Notes: generated by a model from the letters alone, not told the origin. 64,000 nucleotides of DNA from an uncultured Collinsella sp. (GCA_934646865.1 CAKUEU010000002.1:1-64000); one strand, 5' to 3'; shown: positions 1-9,524, numbered from the stretch's first letter. Program-made: numbers and translations.

Positions 1-749
1 AGCACCTCGGGGTCGTCGTGCTCCTCGGGATGCTCCATGGCCTCGATCCAGGCGGCGGAGTTGTAGGCGCGCATAAAGTCGAAGCGGTCGGTGTCGAGCA
101 GCTCCTCCATGGGGACCTCGCCGTTTTGAGCCTCGACGATCACGGCGTCCTTCTGCAGGCTGCGCACGATGGCCTTGAGCTCGGCGATTTGCTCGGGCGT
201 GACGGTATCGGTTTTGTTGAGGATGAGCGTGGAGCAAAACTCGATCTGCTGGATGAGCAGGCTCTCGATGTCGTCCTCGTCGATATCTTCGGCCAGCAGG
301 TCACGGCCGCCGTTGAACTCGTCGTACATGCGGGCACAGTCGACCACGGCCACAATGTTGTCGAGCGCGAGCTTGGGCTCGCCGCCCACCTTTGCCTCGT
401 CGCAGAAGCTCGAGATGGTGTAGGCGATGGGGATGGGCTCGCAAATGCCCGAGGCCTCGATGATGATGTAGTCGAAGTCGCCCGAATCGGCGATGCCCTG
501 CAGCTGGTTGGCGAGGTCATCCGAAAGCGTGCAGCAGATGCAGCCGTTGGTGAGCGGGATGAGGTCGTCGGTCTCGGAAAGGCCGCCGTCGGCGATAAGG
601 CTGGCGTCGACGTTGATCTCGCCGATATCATTGACGATCACGGCAGCGCGGATGCCGCCGTCGTTGGCGAGGATGTGGTTGAGCAGCGTGGTCTTGCCGG
701 CACCGAGGTAGCCGGTAAGCATGATGATCTTCACGGGTTTGTTGGGCAT
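1..749 (-). CDS. CobW/P47K-family GTP-binding protein (3' end cut by window)
   Basis: G3E-family P-loop GTPase, a group that acts as metallochaperones or cofactor-insertion GTPases. Read on the minus strand from ATG at 749, preceded by a strong AAGGAGG ribosome site. The N-terminus has the Walker A motif GYLGAGKTT at about residues 11-19, and the metal-binding GCICC motif of the family lies near residue 68. The frame stays open to position 1, so the C-terminal domain lies partly outside the window. It is monocistronic or first in its unit here. The metal is not evident; zinc and cobalt are the usual candidates for the family, and no Zur or cobalamin element is visible upstream. Confidence 0.9.
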   Translation of the reverse strand, partial: MPNKPVKIIMLTGYLGAGKTTLLNHILANDGGIRAAVIVNDIGEINVDASLIADGGLSETDDLIPLTNGCICCTLSDDLANQLQGIADSGDFDYIIIEASGICEPIPIAYTISSFCDEAKVGGEPKLALDNIVAVVDCARMYDEFNGGRDLLAEDIDEDDIESLLIQQIEFCSTLILNKTDTVTPEQIAELKAIVRSLQKDAVIVEAQNGEVPMEELLDTDRFDFMRAYNSAAWIEAMEHPEEHDDPEV

Positions 750-835
750 GTGCCCTCCTTTGTTAGACATGGCTTACAGTTGAATCATATGCCAAACGCT
801 CGCTCTTATACCCACGAGTCGGCAAATAACACAGG

Positions 836-1177
836 CTACTCCCAGGCTCCCCATACATCGGGGCAATAGCCGACGGTCGCCTTTTTGCCGTTGCGCACGA
901 TGGGCTCGGCTAGCACCTGCTGATTCTCGAGCAGCTTGTCGAAGCGCTGGCTAGGCGTGAGGTGCTGGATGAGCGCGAGCGTCTCCTCGTCCTTGGCCTT
1001 GGGGTTGAGCAGCTTGTCGATGCCGCCGACCGCCTGCATGACGCTCGTGAGCTCGCCCTTGCTCATCTCCTTTTCCTTAAGGTCGATAAACTGCACCTTA
1101 ATGCGGCGCTCCTTAAAATAGCGCTGCGCCTTCTTGGTGTCGAAGGACTTTTTAGTCCCAAAGATTTGCACGTTCAT
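836..1177 (-). CDS. ArsC/Spx-family thioredoxin-fold protein lacking the N-terminal cysteine
   Basis: 113-residue protein of the ArsC/Spx (YffB-like) glutaredoxin-related family, recognised from its N-terminal beta strand MNVQIFGTKKS, the central T/K-rich helix and a C-terminal stretch with the LAEPIVRNGKK pattern (cis-proline region of the fold). The usual redox cysteine after the first strand is replaced: the family has xxxCxxC or xNCDT, and here the sequence reads KKSFDT. Arsenate or disulfide reductase activity is therefore doubtful. The ATG at 1177 starts 16 bases after the stop of the upstream flavoprotein gene, so the two probably form an operon. A longer open frame runs upstream but is only the shadow of that gene. 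Confidence 0.85.
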   Translation of the reverse strand: MNVQIFGTKKSFDTKKAQRYFKERRIKVQFIDLKEKEMSKGELTSVMQAVGGIDKLLNPKAKDEETLALIQHLTPSQRFDKLLENQQVLAEPIVRNGKKATVGYCPDVWGAWE

Positions 1178-1193
1178 TAATGGTTCCGCCGTT

Positions 1194-1817
1194 CTACCTG
1201 ATGAAGTTGGTGCGGGCGCGATCGGCCTTGGGCGCTTCGATGCCGGCGGCCTTGCCTGCCTCGATGCAGCGCAGGAGCCAGGCCATGTTCTTGCCGATGT
1301 TGCGCATGGTGGCCAGACCCTCGGCGTCCTGAGCGGCCTCGCCCGGCATGGCGCCAAAGACGTTGTTCCAGTACGTGGAGGCGACCACGGGCATCTGGTT
1401 GATGGTGAAGTACTTGTTGAGCACATCGAAGGTGGTCGATGTGCCACCGCGTCGGGCAACGGCGACGGCAGCGCCCGGCTTGTGCGCGAAGGCCTTGCCG
1501 CCCGCATAGAATGCGCGGTCGAGGGCCGAGAGGATGCGACCGCTGGGATGCGCGTAGTAGACGGGGGAGCCAAAGACAAAGCCGTCTGCCTGCTCGGCGG
1601 CGGCAATCAGCTCGTTGACCACGTCGTCGTCAAAGACGCATCGCCCGTCGAGCTTGCCGCACTGGCCGCAGCCAATGCAGTCGCGAATGGGCTTGGCACC
1701 CAGCTGGAAAACCTCGGTATCGATGCCCTCGGCGTGCAATTGCTCGGCAATCTCGGCGAGTGCCGTGGCGGTGTTGCCGTTTGCCTTGGGGCTACCGTTA
1801 ACTAAAAGAACTCTCAT
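1194..1817 (-). CDS. Flavodoxin-like NADPH-dependent FMN reductase
   Basis: 207-residue flavoprotein of the iron-sulfur flavoprotein / multimeric flavodoxin (WrbA-like) superfamily. The N-terminus MRVLLVNGSPKANGNT is the phosphate-binding loop for FMN. A cysteine cluster CIGCGQCGKLDGRC at about 55-68 resembles the compact cysteine motif of iron-sulfur flavoproteins, and the SPVYYAHPSG loop follows. ATG 1817 is chosen because AGGGAG lies 8 bases upstream and the FMN loop begins there; an in-frame ATG 102 bases upstream adds an unrelated arginine-rich tail. It is followed closely by the ArsC-like gene. The likely role is electron transfer or quinone/nitro reduction in an anaerobe. Confidence 0.88.
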   Translation of the reverse strand: MRVLLVNGSPKANGNTATALAEIAEQLHAEGIDTEVFQLGAKPIRDCIGCGQCGKLDGRCVFDDDVVNELIAAAEQADGFVFGSPVYYAHPSGRILSALDRAFYAGGKAFAHKPGAAVAVARRGGTSTTFDVLNKYFTINQMPVVASTYWNNVFGAMPGEAAQDAEGLATMRNIGKNMAWLLRCIEAGKAAGIEAPKADRARTNFIR

Positions 1818-1922
1818 CACAAACTCCCTCTGCTCTTGATGACTTCTGCAGGGGATTATCTCACGAGAGGAGAGTTGACGAGGGGCGCAAGACCGGTAGC
1901 AACCTATTTTGCGCCCCAAGCG

Positions 1923-3452
1923 TTAATCCAGTTGAGTGCCCGACACCTGCACGGCTTCGGCTAGCAGTGCGTTCAGCTCGTTGAGGATGGAGACGGGCTG
2001 GCGGTCGACGGCGTCCAGATGAAGTGTGGCTACGCGAATGGGCGGCTGGTATTCAAGCGAACCGATGAGTACGGGCGAACCCAGGAACTGCTCAATCTGC
2101 GCGGCCACCTGGTCGGTATCTTCGGGCCCCAGGTTATCGAAGAGTGCCACGAACGTCGGTCCGGTCGAGCGGAACAGGCGACCCTTGCCGCGCGAACAGT
2201 CCATGAGGCAGGCGGCGCTTTCGGCCAAAACGCGATCGCCCGCATCAAATCCAAAGCGCGCGTTGACGGCGCCGACGTCATCGATCTTGATGGCGATAAA
2301 GCCCGCCGTGCGCGCCACGCGGCGCATCTCGCCGATAGCGCTGATCAGGGCATGTACATCACCCAGGCCAGTTACGGAATCGGTTGTGTCGGCCAGGCTG
2401 CGGTTGATGATAATGCCCACATACATGTTGGGTTCGGTGTCGGTGCCGTCCAAGCGGTAGCCCGTACAGTCGCAAAGCACGTATTTGCCGGTGGCATCCA
2501 TCACGCGGTACTGCATGTAATGGAAGTGCCATGTGCCGTTCACCACCATGTCGAGCTCGGAGCGCACGTTATCGCGGTCCTCGGGGTGGACACGAGCGAG
2601 CCATATGTCGACCGAGTTAAAGGGGTGCTGGGAAGGCAGGCCAAAATCGCGCACGGCATTGACCGACCATTGCGATTCGCCGGTGTCGAGGTTGAGGATA
2701 AACGGGTAACGCGTCTCGGAGCTCATGCAGATTGCCTGGAACACACGGTCGTTGCAGGGAAGCTGATCGGTGATGGGGTGTTGCGGAGCGGCATGGCCAT
2801 CCGGCTGCTGCACGCGATGCATGAGCTTGTAGCGATACATTTTGCGGTCGGCATCCATCGTCATCTGACGACGCGTGTCACCGGCAAGCGGGTCGACGCG
2901 CGAACAACCAAAGCTAAAGCTCGCGATCATGGATGCCTTGCCGTCCGAGGTGGCTTCGATCAGCCCGGCGCGCGACTGTTCTAGGCGCTGCTCGAGTTCA
3001 GCCTCGCTCGTCGTGGGCGAGATGAGTACAAATTCGTCTCCGCCGATGCGAAACAGCAGTTCGTCGTGCTGCATCGCTTGGCTGAGCGTGCGGCAGATGA
3101 GCAGGATATAGCGATTGCCTTCTGCGTGGCCAAAGATATCGTTGCAATGCTTGAGGTGATCGATGTCGATATAGGCGCAGGTGAAGGGGTTGCCTTTGAG
3201 CCAAAACTGATCGACGTGGCGGTCGAGGCCGCCGCGGTTGCCAAGATTGGTGAGCGGGTCGATATAGGCGCTGCGCTCAAGCAGCTCGCGCTCCTGATGC
3301 AGAATGGCGTGCGTCTTTTGCACCTGCTCGCCAATAGCGCGCAGCTCGGTGGGCAGGGCGTCAACGTCGAGCTCGGCGGTCGAGACGCCGTTTGCAAGTC
3401 GCTGCAGATAGGCGACAATCGATTGCTCGCCCAGGCGATACGACTCGTTCAT
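1923..3452 (-). CDS. Diguanylate cyclase, GGDEF-PAS-degenerate GGDEF
   Basis: 509-residue signalling protein. After a short helical N-terminus comes a GGDEF domain with an intact RIGGDEF active site at 135-141. A PAS domain follows (about 225-345, with SQWSVNAVRDFGLP and RVHPEDR), then a second GGDEF-like domain whose signature is lost (RSTGPTF). No RxxD inhibitory site precedes the intact motif. No membrane segment is seen, so it is probably cytosolic and makes c-di-GMP in response to a PAS ligand. Strong ribosome site AAGGAGG before ATG 3452. It is the shortest of three tandem homologues and resembles the front half of the other two. Confidence 0.92.
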   Translation of the reverse strand: MNESYRLGEQSIVAYLQRLANGVSTAELDVDALPTELRAIGEQVQKTHAILHQERELLERSAYIDPLTNLGNRGGLDRHVDQFWLKGNPFTCAYIDIDHLKHCNDIFGHAEGNRYILLICRTLSQAMQHDELLFRIGGDEFVLISPTTSEAELEQRLEQSRAGLIEATSDGKASMIASFSFGCSRVDPLAGDTRRQMTMDADRKMYRYKLMHRVQQPDGHAAPQHPITDQLPCNDRVFQAICMSSETRYPFILNLDTGESQWSVNAVRDFGLPSQHPFNSVDIWLARVHPEDRDNVRSELDMVVNGTWHFHYMQYRVMDATGKYVLCDCTGYRLDGTDTEPNMYVGIIINRSLADTTDSVTGLGDVHALISAIGEMRRVARTAGFIAIKIDDVGAVNARFGFDAGDRVLAESAACLMDCSRGKGRLFRSTGPTFVALFDNLGPEDTDQVAAQIEQFLGSPVLIGSLEYQPPIRVATLHLDAVDRQPVSILNELNALLAEAVQVSGTQLD

Positions 3453-3489
3453 GATGAATAACCTCCTTGGGCGAAACAGTGGTCTGTAT

Positions 3490-3522
3490 CATATCCCCAA
3501 TTCGACTCGATTTGGGGATATG
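3490..3522. promoter_or_regulatory. 33-bp near-perfect palindrome upstream of the GGDEF gene
   Basis: Arms CATATCCCCAA (3490-3500) and TTGGGGATATG (3512-3522) are perfect complements. The 11-base centre is itself symmetric around TCGACTCGA, so all but one of the 16 pairs match. It lies 38-70 bases upstream of the start of the gene at 3452 and 58 bases past the stop of the gene ending at 3580. A second small hairpin GGGGAC/GTCCCC sits at 3534-3551. No U tract follows on the minus strand, which favours an operator over a terminator, but either reading is possible. Confidence 0.5.
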
Positions 3523-3579
3523 AGTTAGCCAAAGGGGACAAACGAGTCCCCCAACGGCATTGCATTACGCGTGTATGCA

Positions 3580-6297
3580 TCAATCGACGACCTTACTATC
3601 GAGCAATGCCTCAAACTCCGCCGCCGGCATGGGGCGGTAGTAGAGGAAGCCCTGCGCATAGCGGGCGCCCATCTGACGCAGCAGCTGGGCTTGCGCTTCC
3701 GTCTCGATGCCTTCGACCACAACGGGCAGATGGAGCGACTGTGCCATGCCGAGCATCGATGACACGATTTGTGTGCTTCGTTCGTCGGCTTTTCCGGCGG
3801 GCACAAACGTGCGGTCGAGCTTGATGACGTCGACGTTGACGTTCTTGAGCATCGCGAGCGTGGACTGGCCGGTGCCAAAGTCGTCCATGTAGGTCGAAAA
3901 GCCACGGTTGTGCAGCTCGGCCGTCAGCCTGTCCACGGCCTCGGACTCTCCGGTATAGGCGGTCTCGGTAATCTCGATGCGCATGAGCTCGGGCGGCAAG
4001 CTGTACTGGGCGGCCAGCGCCCCCATGTGCTCGGCGACATCGCAGGTAAGAATGTCCACGCGTGACACGTTGAGGGAGATGGGAACCACGGGAAGCCCCT
4101 GGTCCAGGCGCTTTCGCAGCCACGAGGCAACGCCCTGCCATATGTACTTGTCGAGCGTCACCACAAAGCCGCTTTCCTCAAGCGCGGGGATAAAGGTCGC
4201 AGGCGGAATGAGGGAGCCGTCCTTGTCAATCCAGCGTGTGAGCGCCTCGGCGCCAATGACCTTGCCGGTTTCCATATCGACCTGGGGCTGCAGGTAGTAG
4301 GTAATGCGATCGTTGGAGAGTGCGTACTGAAACTCGGTCAGCGTATGGTGGAATGCGACCTCGTGCTTGTATTCCTCGGGGCTAAAGACGGCGATGCGGT
4401 CCTTAAAGTCGTTTTTGGCGCGCCGGTTGGCGAACATGGCCTTTGCCTGCGCGTCGATAGTGATTTCCTCGTGGGGGTTGATAGGGTAGACGCCCATGGA
4501 CGGCCAAAAGCCCACGCCGTCGTCGTGCTTGGCCACGGCTTCGCGCACGCGAGCGTAAATGCGATGCACGGTATCGTGTTCAAAGGGGACGAGAATGCAA
4601 AAGTCGTCCTGGCCCCAATAGCCCGCAACGCCTAGCCCTGCGTTTTCGATACCCTTGAGAACCGAGCCCACATCGGCGAGAACACGGTCGCCTTCGGCCT
4701 GTCCGTGCCACTCGTTAAACAGGCGCATGTGGCCCATATCGACGGTGGCGATGCACCAGGCGCCGCCTTGCACCGTTGCCAAGAAGGCATTGGCACGCCG
4801 CATAAACTCGCTGGGGCGGTAGAGGCCCGTGAGTGAGTCAATGCGCTCAGCGATGGCGCCCTTGCGGTCGATCTCGGGAATGGAAAGACTGTTGTTGTGA
4901 AACGGGCCATTGATGGCGCGGATGCGGCGATCGAGCTCGTCTAGGACGGCCGGCGCCTGGTTGATCAGGCGTTCGTAGTAGACGGGAACGACCAGGCACG
5001 TGGGAGTAATGACGTCGTCGGCAATCTCGACGGAGGCAGAGACGACCTGCTCCAAATCTTGAACGAGATGCTCAAAGGCATCGCGGTCCAAGCCCTCGGC
5101 GAGCATGACAAACTGTGCGCTGCGCGAACGGAACACGCGACTTCTGCCACGAGTGAGCGAGAGCATGCGGCCAGCGTACTCGGAAAGCATGGTATCGACG
5201 GCGTCGGCCCCATAGTGCTCATTGAGCTGTGTCGTGCCGCGAACGCGAACGGCAATCAGTCCCGCCTCGAGTTTGTCGCGGCGGCAGCTATCGATGGAGT
5301 TGACCAGCATGCGCTGAGTGCCGAGCCCCGTGGCGGGGTCGATCGTCTCAACGAGTGAGTGGTTAACGAGCTCGCCAACGTAGAGCGAAGGCGTGTCTCC
5401 GTTTCCGTCGATGCGATAGCCTCGAACGCGACAAAGCACGTAGTCGCCATCGGCGTTGCGTACGCGATATTGCATAACGCGATAGTGCTTTGAGTTATTA
5501 AAGACCTGGTCGATATCTTGGGTGAAGGCTTCAAGATCATCGGGGTGCACGCGCGTTTTCCAGTAATTGCGGCAGTCGTCGATATGCTCTGACGGGAGTC
5601 CCAGGTCGCGCTGCGCTCCCTGGGACCAAAGCGTGCGGTTCTTATCAATGTTTTCGATAAAGAAGTAGCGGCCTTCCTCGAGCATCGAGAGTGCGTCAAA
5701 GATACGGTCGCTGACCTCAAAGTCGTCCGCGTGAACTTGACTGATGTTGCGGCGATCCAAGTGAATGGCGTGGCGCAGTTTGTAGTCGTACATGCGGTGG
5801 TCGGCATCGAGCGTCATACGATTGGAGGTCTCGCCCAACTTGGGGTTGGCATGCGATACGCCGTAGCTAAACGAATGGGGCATCTCGGCATCGTTGTTTT
5901 TGAGGAGCACTGCTCGGCAGTGCTCCAGGCGCTCGGCCAGGTCATCCTCGGTCGAGATGGTGGATAGCACGGCAAACTCGTCGCCACCCAAGCGAAACGC
6001 CGCCTCGCCCACCTTGATGTAGAGCTTGAGGTACAGGCTCACCTGAATGATGTAGCGGTTTCCCTCGTCATGGCCAAAGGCGTCGTTGCAGTGCTTGAGG
6101 TTGTCGATATCGATAAACGCCATGGTGACTGGCGTACCCTGCTCCCAGATTTCTTCTAGCGAGCGGGTAAAACCGCCGCGGTTGCCCAGGCCGGTAAGAG
6201 GGTCGGTAAATGCGGTCTTGACCAGGTCTTCCTGGCGTTCGAGCAAATCTTGAATGGTCTTTTCGAGCGTCTTGGTATAGGTGCTGGCGCTATCCAT
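3580..6297 (-). CDS. Bifunctional-type c-di-GMP protein, GGDEF-PAS-GGDEF-GGDEF-EAL
   Basis: 905 residues. Domain order: intact GGDEF (RLGGDEF, 102-108); PAS (about 205-315, RVHPDD); a GGDEF-like domain without signature (RSRSAQF, near 390); a third GGDEF fold with the altered motif WGQDDF (561-566); and a C-terminal EAL domain starting at 684 (GAEALTRW). The EAL domain keeps the residues expected of an active phosphodiesterase: the EAL glutamate, the Asn of LNVS, the ITE glutamate, MDDFGTG, KLDRTF, VVEGIE and the Gln of YAQGF. It could therefore both make and break c-di-GMP. Its front half is homologous to the downstream gene ending at 1923 and its full length to the upstream gene, so the trio arose by tandem duplication. 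Confidence 0.93.
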   Translation of the reverse strand: MDSASTYTKTLEKTIQDLLERQEDLVKTAFTDPLTGLGNRGGFTRSLEEIWEQGTPVTMAFIDIDNLKHCNDAFGHDEGNRYIIQVSLYLKLYIKVGEAAFRLGGDEFAVLSTISTEDDLAERLEHCRAVLLKNNDAEMPHSFSYGVSHANPKLGETSNRMTLDADHRMYDYKLRHAIHLDRRNISQVHADDFEVSDRIFDALSMLEEGRYFFIENIDKNRTLWSQGAQRDLGLPSEHIDDCRNYWKTRVHPDDLEAFTQDIDQVFNNSKHYRVMQYRVRNADGDYVLCRVRGYRIDGNGDTPSLYVGELVNHSLVETIDPATGLGTQRMLVNSIDSCRRDKLEAGLIAVRVRGTTQLNEHYGADAVDTMLSEYAGRMLSLTRGRSRVFRSRSAQFVMLAEGLDRDAFEHLVQDLEQVVSASVEIADDVITPTCLVVPVYYERLINQAPAVLDELDRRIRAINGPFHNNSLSIPEIDRKGAIAERIDSLTGLYRPSEFMRRANAFLATVQGGAWCIATVDMGHMRLFNEWHGQAEGDRVLADVGSVLKGIENAGLGVAGYWGQDDFCILVPFEHDTVHRIYARVREAVAKHDDGVGFWPSMGVYPINPHEEITIDAQAKAMFANRRAKNDFKDRIAVFSPEEYKHEVAFHHTLTEFQYALSNDRITYYLQPQVDMETGKVIGAEALTRWIDKDGSLIPPATFIPALEESGFVVTLDKYIWQGVASWLRKRLDQGLPVVPISLNVSRVDILTCDVAEHMGALAAQYSLPPELMRIEITETAYTGESEAVDRLTAELHNRGFSTYMDDFGTGQSTLAMLKNVNVDVIKLDRTFVPAGKADERSTQIVSSMLGMAQSLHLPVVVEGIETEAQAQLLRQMGARYAQGFLYYRPMPAAEFEALLDSKVVD

Positions 6298-6384
6298 GTT
6301 TATGCCGCTTTCTTGGGTCGGGGCGATGCCGCACGCCGGGCGTGCTGCGCGGTGGGGGTAAGTGTTTGTTGTTGCCAGACGGCG

Positions 6385-9294
6385 TCATCTTGCCGTATTG
6401 ATATGCTGCCCGCTGTCGTGCAGGAGGATGCCGCGCGGGTCGATTGACGAGCTGCTGGCAATGAGCTCCTCAAATGCATCGACCGGCATGGGGCGGTGGT
6501 AGTAGAAGCCTTGGGCATAGCGTGCGCCAAGCTCGCGCAGGAAGGCGACCTGTCTGCCGGTTTCGATGCCCTCGACGATGACGGGCATGCCGATCTGCCA
6601 AGACATGTTGACGACAGATTTGACGATATTCTCGCTTTTATCGGCCTGGGGGTTATCTGCGGACATAAAGCGACCGTCGAGTTTGATGACGTCGGCATCG
6701 ATGGTCTGTAGCATGCTGAGCGATGAAGATCCGCTGCCAAAGTCATCGATCAGTACGGAAAAGCCCAAAGCACGGAGTTTGCTGGTGAGCGTTGTAACGT
6801 CCTCGGGATTATCGGCGTACGCGCTTTCGGTGATTTCGACCTTAACGTAGTGCGTGGGGACGCCGTGACGCATTGCCAGGCGTTCGAGCTGCGCGGCAAC
6901 GTCGAACGAGAACAGGTCGGTTTGGCTTACGTTGACGGAGATGGGCACGCAGGGTAGCCCCTGGGTCAGGCGCTTAGAGAGCAACGCAAAGACGCGGTTC
7001 CAGATATATCGATCGAGCGTTACGGCAAAGCCGTTGCGCTCGAGGAGTGGCACAAATGTGCCAGGCGAGATGAAGCTGCCATCCTTGTCTTCCCAGCGGG
7101 CAAGGGCTTCGCCGCCCACGATCTTTTTGGTTTCCATGTCGCATTGCGGCTGAATGTGGAAGGTTATCCGCCCCTGGCTCAGAGCGCGTTGGAATTCCGA
7201 GAGCAGGTAGTCCTCGCGCTCGCGCTGCGCGTAAGTCTCGGGTTCAAAGTACTTGATACGGTTTCTAAAATCTTGGCGTGCGCGGTTGAGCGCGGCTTTT
7301 GCGTGGTCGTACAGGGTGATGCCGATGCTCTCTTCTGGCTCGATGGGACACACGCCAAAGGCGGGCTGAAAGCCTACCGAGTCGTCGCGCGAGGCAACGA
7401 TGGCTTGGATGCGCTCATAGAGCGCGTCGATGGTTTCGCGGTCACCGGGGAGATAGACGACAAAGTCGTCCTGGCCCCAGTATCCGGCGAGTCCGTTGCA
7501 GTCGGCCTTTAGCGTCTGCAGCGTACTTCCCACCTCGGCGATGAGGGCGTCGCCCGCCTGGCGTCCGTACCACTCGTTAAAGACGCGCATGCGACCCAAG
7601 TCGATGGCGATGATGGCACGGTTTTCGTTTGTGTGCGTGGACCAGTGCTTGTCGGCCACGTGGAGAAAGTCGCTGCCGCGCATAAGCCCGGTCATCTTGT
7701 CTCGTCGGTCGTGCGCGGCGGGGCTGCCGGGTTTTGCCAAGGCGTTTTGGTCGTGATATGCCGGAGCCTTGCTGCGTATCACGGCGTCGAGGCGGCGGTT
7801 GAGGCTAGACAGAATCGTGAGCGGCTGCGAGATGATAGACGGGTAGCGCGCAAAGGTTGTATAGGCGATGGGGGTGATGTCGATGTTATGCGCCGTGATG
7901 GGGTCCATGAGCGCGCGCTGCAGCTTCTGGGCGATATCGGAAAGTTCGACGTCGGGCTGGCTGTCAAACATAAGGACAAATTGCAGTCCATATGACCGGA
8001 AAAGCTCGAGCGACCCGTCGAGTTGAGACAGGACGCGTTCGGTGAGCTCCATGAGCACATCGTTGCCTGTTTGATATCCGTAGACGGCATTGATACGGTC
8101 GATATTTTCGAACTTAAACGCCACCAGATCGGTGGGCCTGCCGAGCTCCTGGCGTCTTTCGATGGCCGCCATGAGCGCGCGCACATCGCCCACGCCGGTA
8201 GCGGGATCGGTGCTTTCGACAATGCTCGCGTTTGTGATGGAGCCGGCAAAGATCGCGGGCTCGCCGTCGCTGCCATCGAGACGGACGCCGGAGCAGGTGA
8301 CCGTGATGTATCGGCCGCTTGCATCCTTGGCACGATAACGCATGTTGTGCTGGCGCTTTTTGCCGGTCATCACTTCTTCGATGTCTCGGCGCCAGGCATC
8401 GATATCGTTGGGGTGAATATGCTGCGACCATACCTTGTCCATCTGATAGACAGTTCCGGACGGTAGGCCAAAGTCCTGTACCGCGTTTTGAGACCAATGG
8501 GACTGATCGGTGTCGACATTGCAGATAAACAGGTAGCGTCCGGTATCTGTGAGCGATAGTGCCTGGAAGATGCGATCCTGCACGTCATGGAAATTGTCAT
8601 AGGTGTCGAGCGCGTGGAACCGTTCGTTGAACGCTTTGTTCATGCGGCTGCGCGCGGCGCTGGCAAATTTGTAGTCGTACATGTGCCGGTCTGCTTCGGC
8701 CGTCATCTTGTGAAGGACATCGCCTGCCCGGGGGTTGGCATGGGCGCAACCGTAGCTGTAGCTCATGGGAGTCTCGCCGTCATCGAACGTTGAGGCGGCA
8801 AGAGAAGCCCGGCAAGCCTCGAGTCGCTGGTTGAGCATATCGACCGAGTCGGTCATAGAGATGAGCACGAATTCGTCGCCGCCTAGGCGGTAGATGCGCT
8901 CATCGGGACGGCAATGCAGTTTGAGGCAGTTGGCGACCTTGATGATGTAGCGGTTACCTGCCGGGTGTCCAAAATGGTCGTTGCAGATTTTCAGGCCATC
9001 GATATCGATATAGGCAATCGTGTGCTCGAGCTGTCGGTCCCAGACGCAGACGATGTCATAGTTGTAGGCGGTGCGGTTGGGCAGGCCCGTGAGTTGATCG
9101 ATGTAGGCGTCGTCCCTGAGGCGCTTGAGGTGGCTGCCTAGGCGGGCAGCGGCTTCGGTCGCCTCTGCAAGCAAGCGCTCTGCCTCGGGCTGCGGTAGGT
9201 CGCGGATGTTCGAGAGTTCGGCGAGACATGCATTGAGTTGGTCGAGCTCGCTGTGCTGTTGCGGCTCGACGCCCTGCGCTTTGCTTGTTTCCAT
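6385..9294 (-). CDS. Bifunctional-type c-di-GMP protein, GGDEF-PAS-GGDEF-GGDEF-EAL
   Basis: About 969 residues with the same architecture as its downstream neighbour: intact RLGGDEF at 136-142, PAS, a degenerate GGDEF, a third GGDEF fold with WGQDDF, and an EAL domain (GGEALARW, IDDFGSG, KLDGRF, VIVEGIE, YAQGF) with catalytic residues present. The start is uncertain: ATG 9294 has a purine-rich AAGGCGGGG upstream; an ATG at 9312 is also in frame. The open frame runs further back, but that would overlap the divergent lipase gene and adds a low-complexity leader. It is the first gene of the tandem trio and is separated by 87 bases from the next. Confidence 0.92.
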   Translation of the reverse strand: METSKAQGVEPQQHSELDQLNACLAELSNIRDLPQPEAERLLAEATEAAARLGSHLKRLRDDAYIDQLTGLPNRTAYNYDIVCVWDRQLEHTIAYIDIDGLKICNDHFGHPAGNRYIIKVANCLKLHCRPDERIYRLGGDEFVLISMTDSVDMLNQRLEACRASLAASTFDDGETPMSYSYGCAHANPRAGDVLHKMTAEADRHMYDYKFASAARSRMNKAFNERFHALDTYDNFHDVQDRIFQALSLTDTGRYLFICNVDTDQSHWSQNAVQDFGLPSGTVYQMDKVWSQHIHPNDIDAWRRDIEEVMTGKKRQHNMRYRAKDASGRYITVTCSGVRLDGSDGEPAIFAGSITNASIVESTDPATGVGDVRALMAAIERRQELGRPTDLVAFKFENIDRINAVYGYQTGNDVLMELTERVLSQLDGSLELFRSYGLQFVLMFDSQPDVELSDIAQKLQRALMDPITAHNIDITPIAYTTFARYPSIISQPLTILSSLNRRLDAVIRSKAPAYHDQNALAKPGSPAAHDRRDKMTGLMRGSDFLHVADKHWSTHTNENRAIIAIDLGRMRVFNEWYGRQAGDALIAEVGSTLQTLKADCNGLAGYWGQDDFVVYLPGDRETIDALYERIQAIVASRDDSVGFQPAFGVCPIEPEESIGITLYDHAKAALNRARQDFRNRIKYFEPETYAQREREDYLLSEFQRALSQGRITFHIQPQCDMETKKIVGGEALARWEDKDGSFISPGTFVPLLERNGFAVTLDRYIWNRVFALLSKRLTQGLPCVPISVNVSQTDLFSFDVAAQLERLAMRHGVPTHYVKVEITESAYADNPEDVTTLTSKLRALGFSVLIDDFGSGSSSLSMLQTIDADVIKLDGRFMSADNPQADKSENIVKSVVNMSWQIGMPVIVEGIETGRQVAFLRELGARYAQGFYYHRPMPVDAFEELIASSSSIDPRGILLHDSGQHINTAR

Positions 9295-9524
9295 GCCCCC
9301 GCCTTGCTGCATCGCTGAGTCTATTTGCCAGCTACTGTTCGTTGCTGAAAAGTACTGAGTAGTATGAACAACCATTATATGGGCGTGTGGGGGCGGGTGT
9401 GCTGTGAGGCGCCGCTTATTCGCCAAACGGTAATGCGGTTTCGTGCGCACAAATGCGACGAGAACGATACTTGTTGACGGGTATACTTGTTCCGTTTGAA
9501 TTGCGCAGGAACGGAGATGGTCGC

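Noticed and set aside
18-869. Long plus-strand open frame over the CobW gene
   Set aside because: It is the antisense shadow of a clear CobW GTPase with Walker A and GCICC motifs and a good ribosome site.
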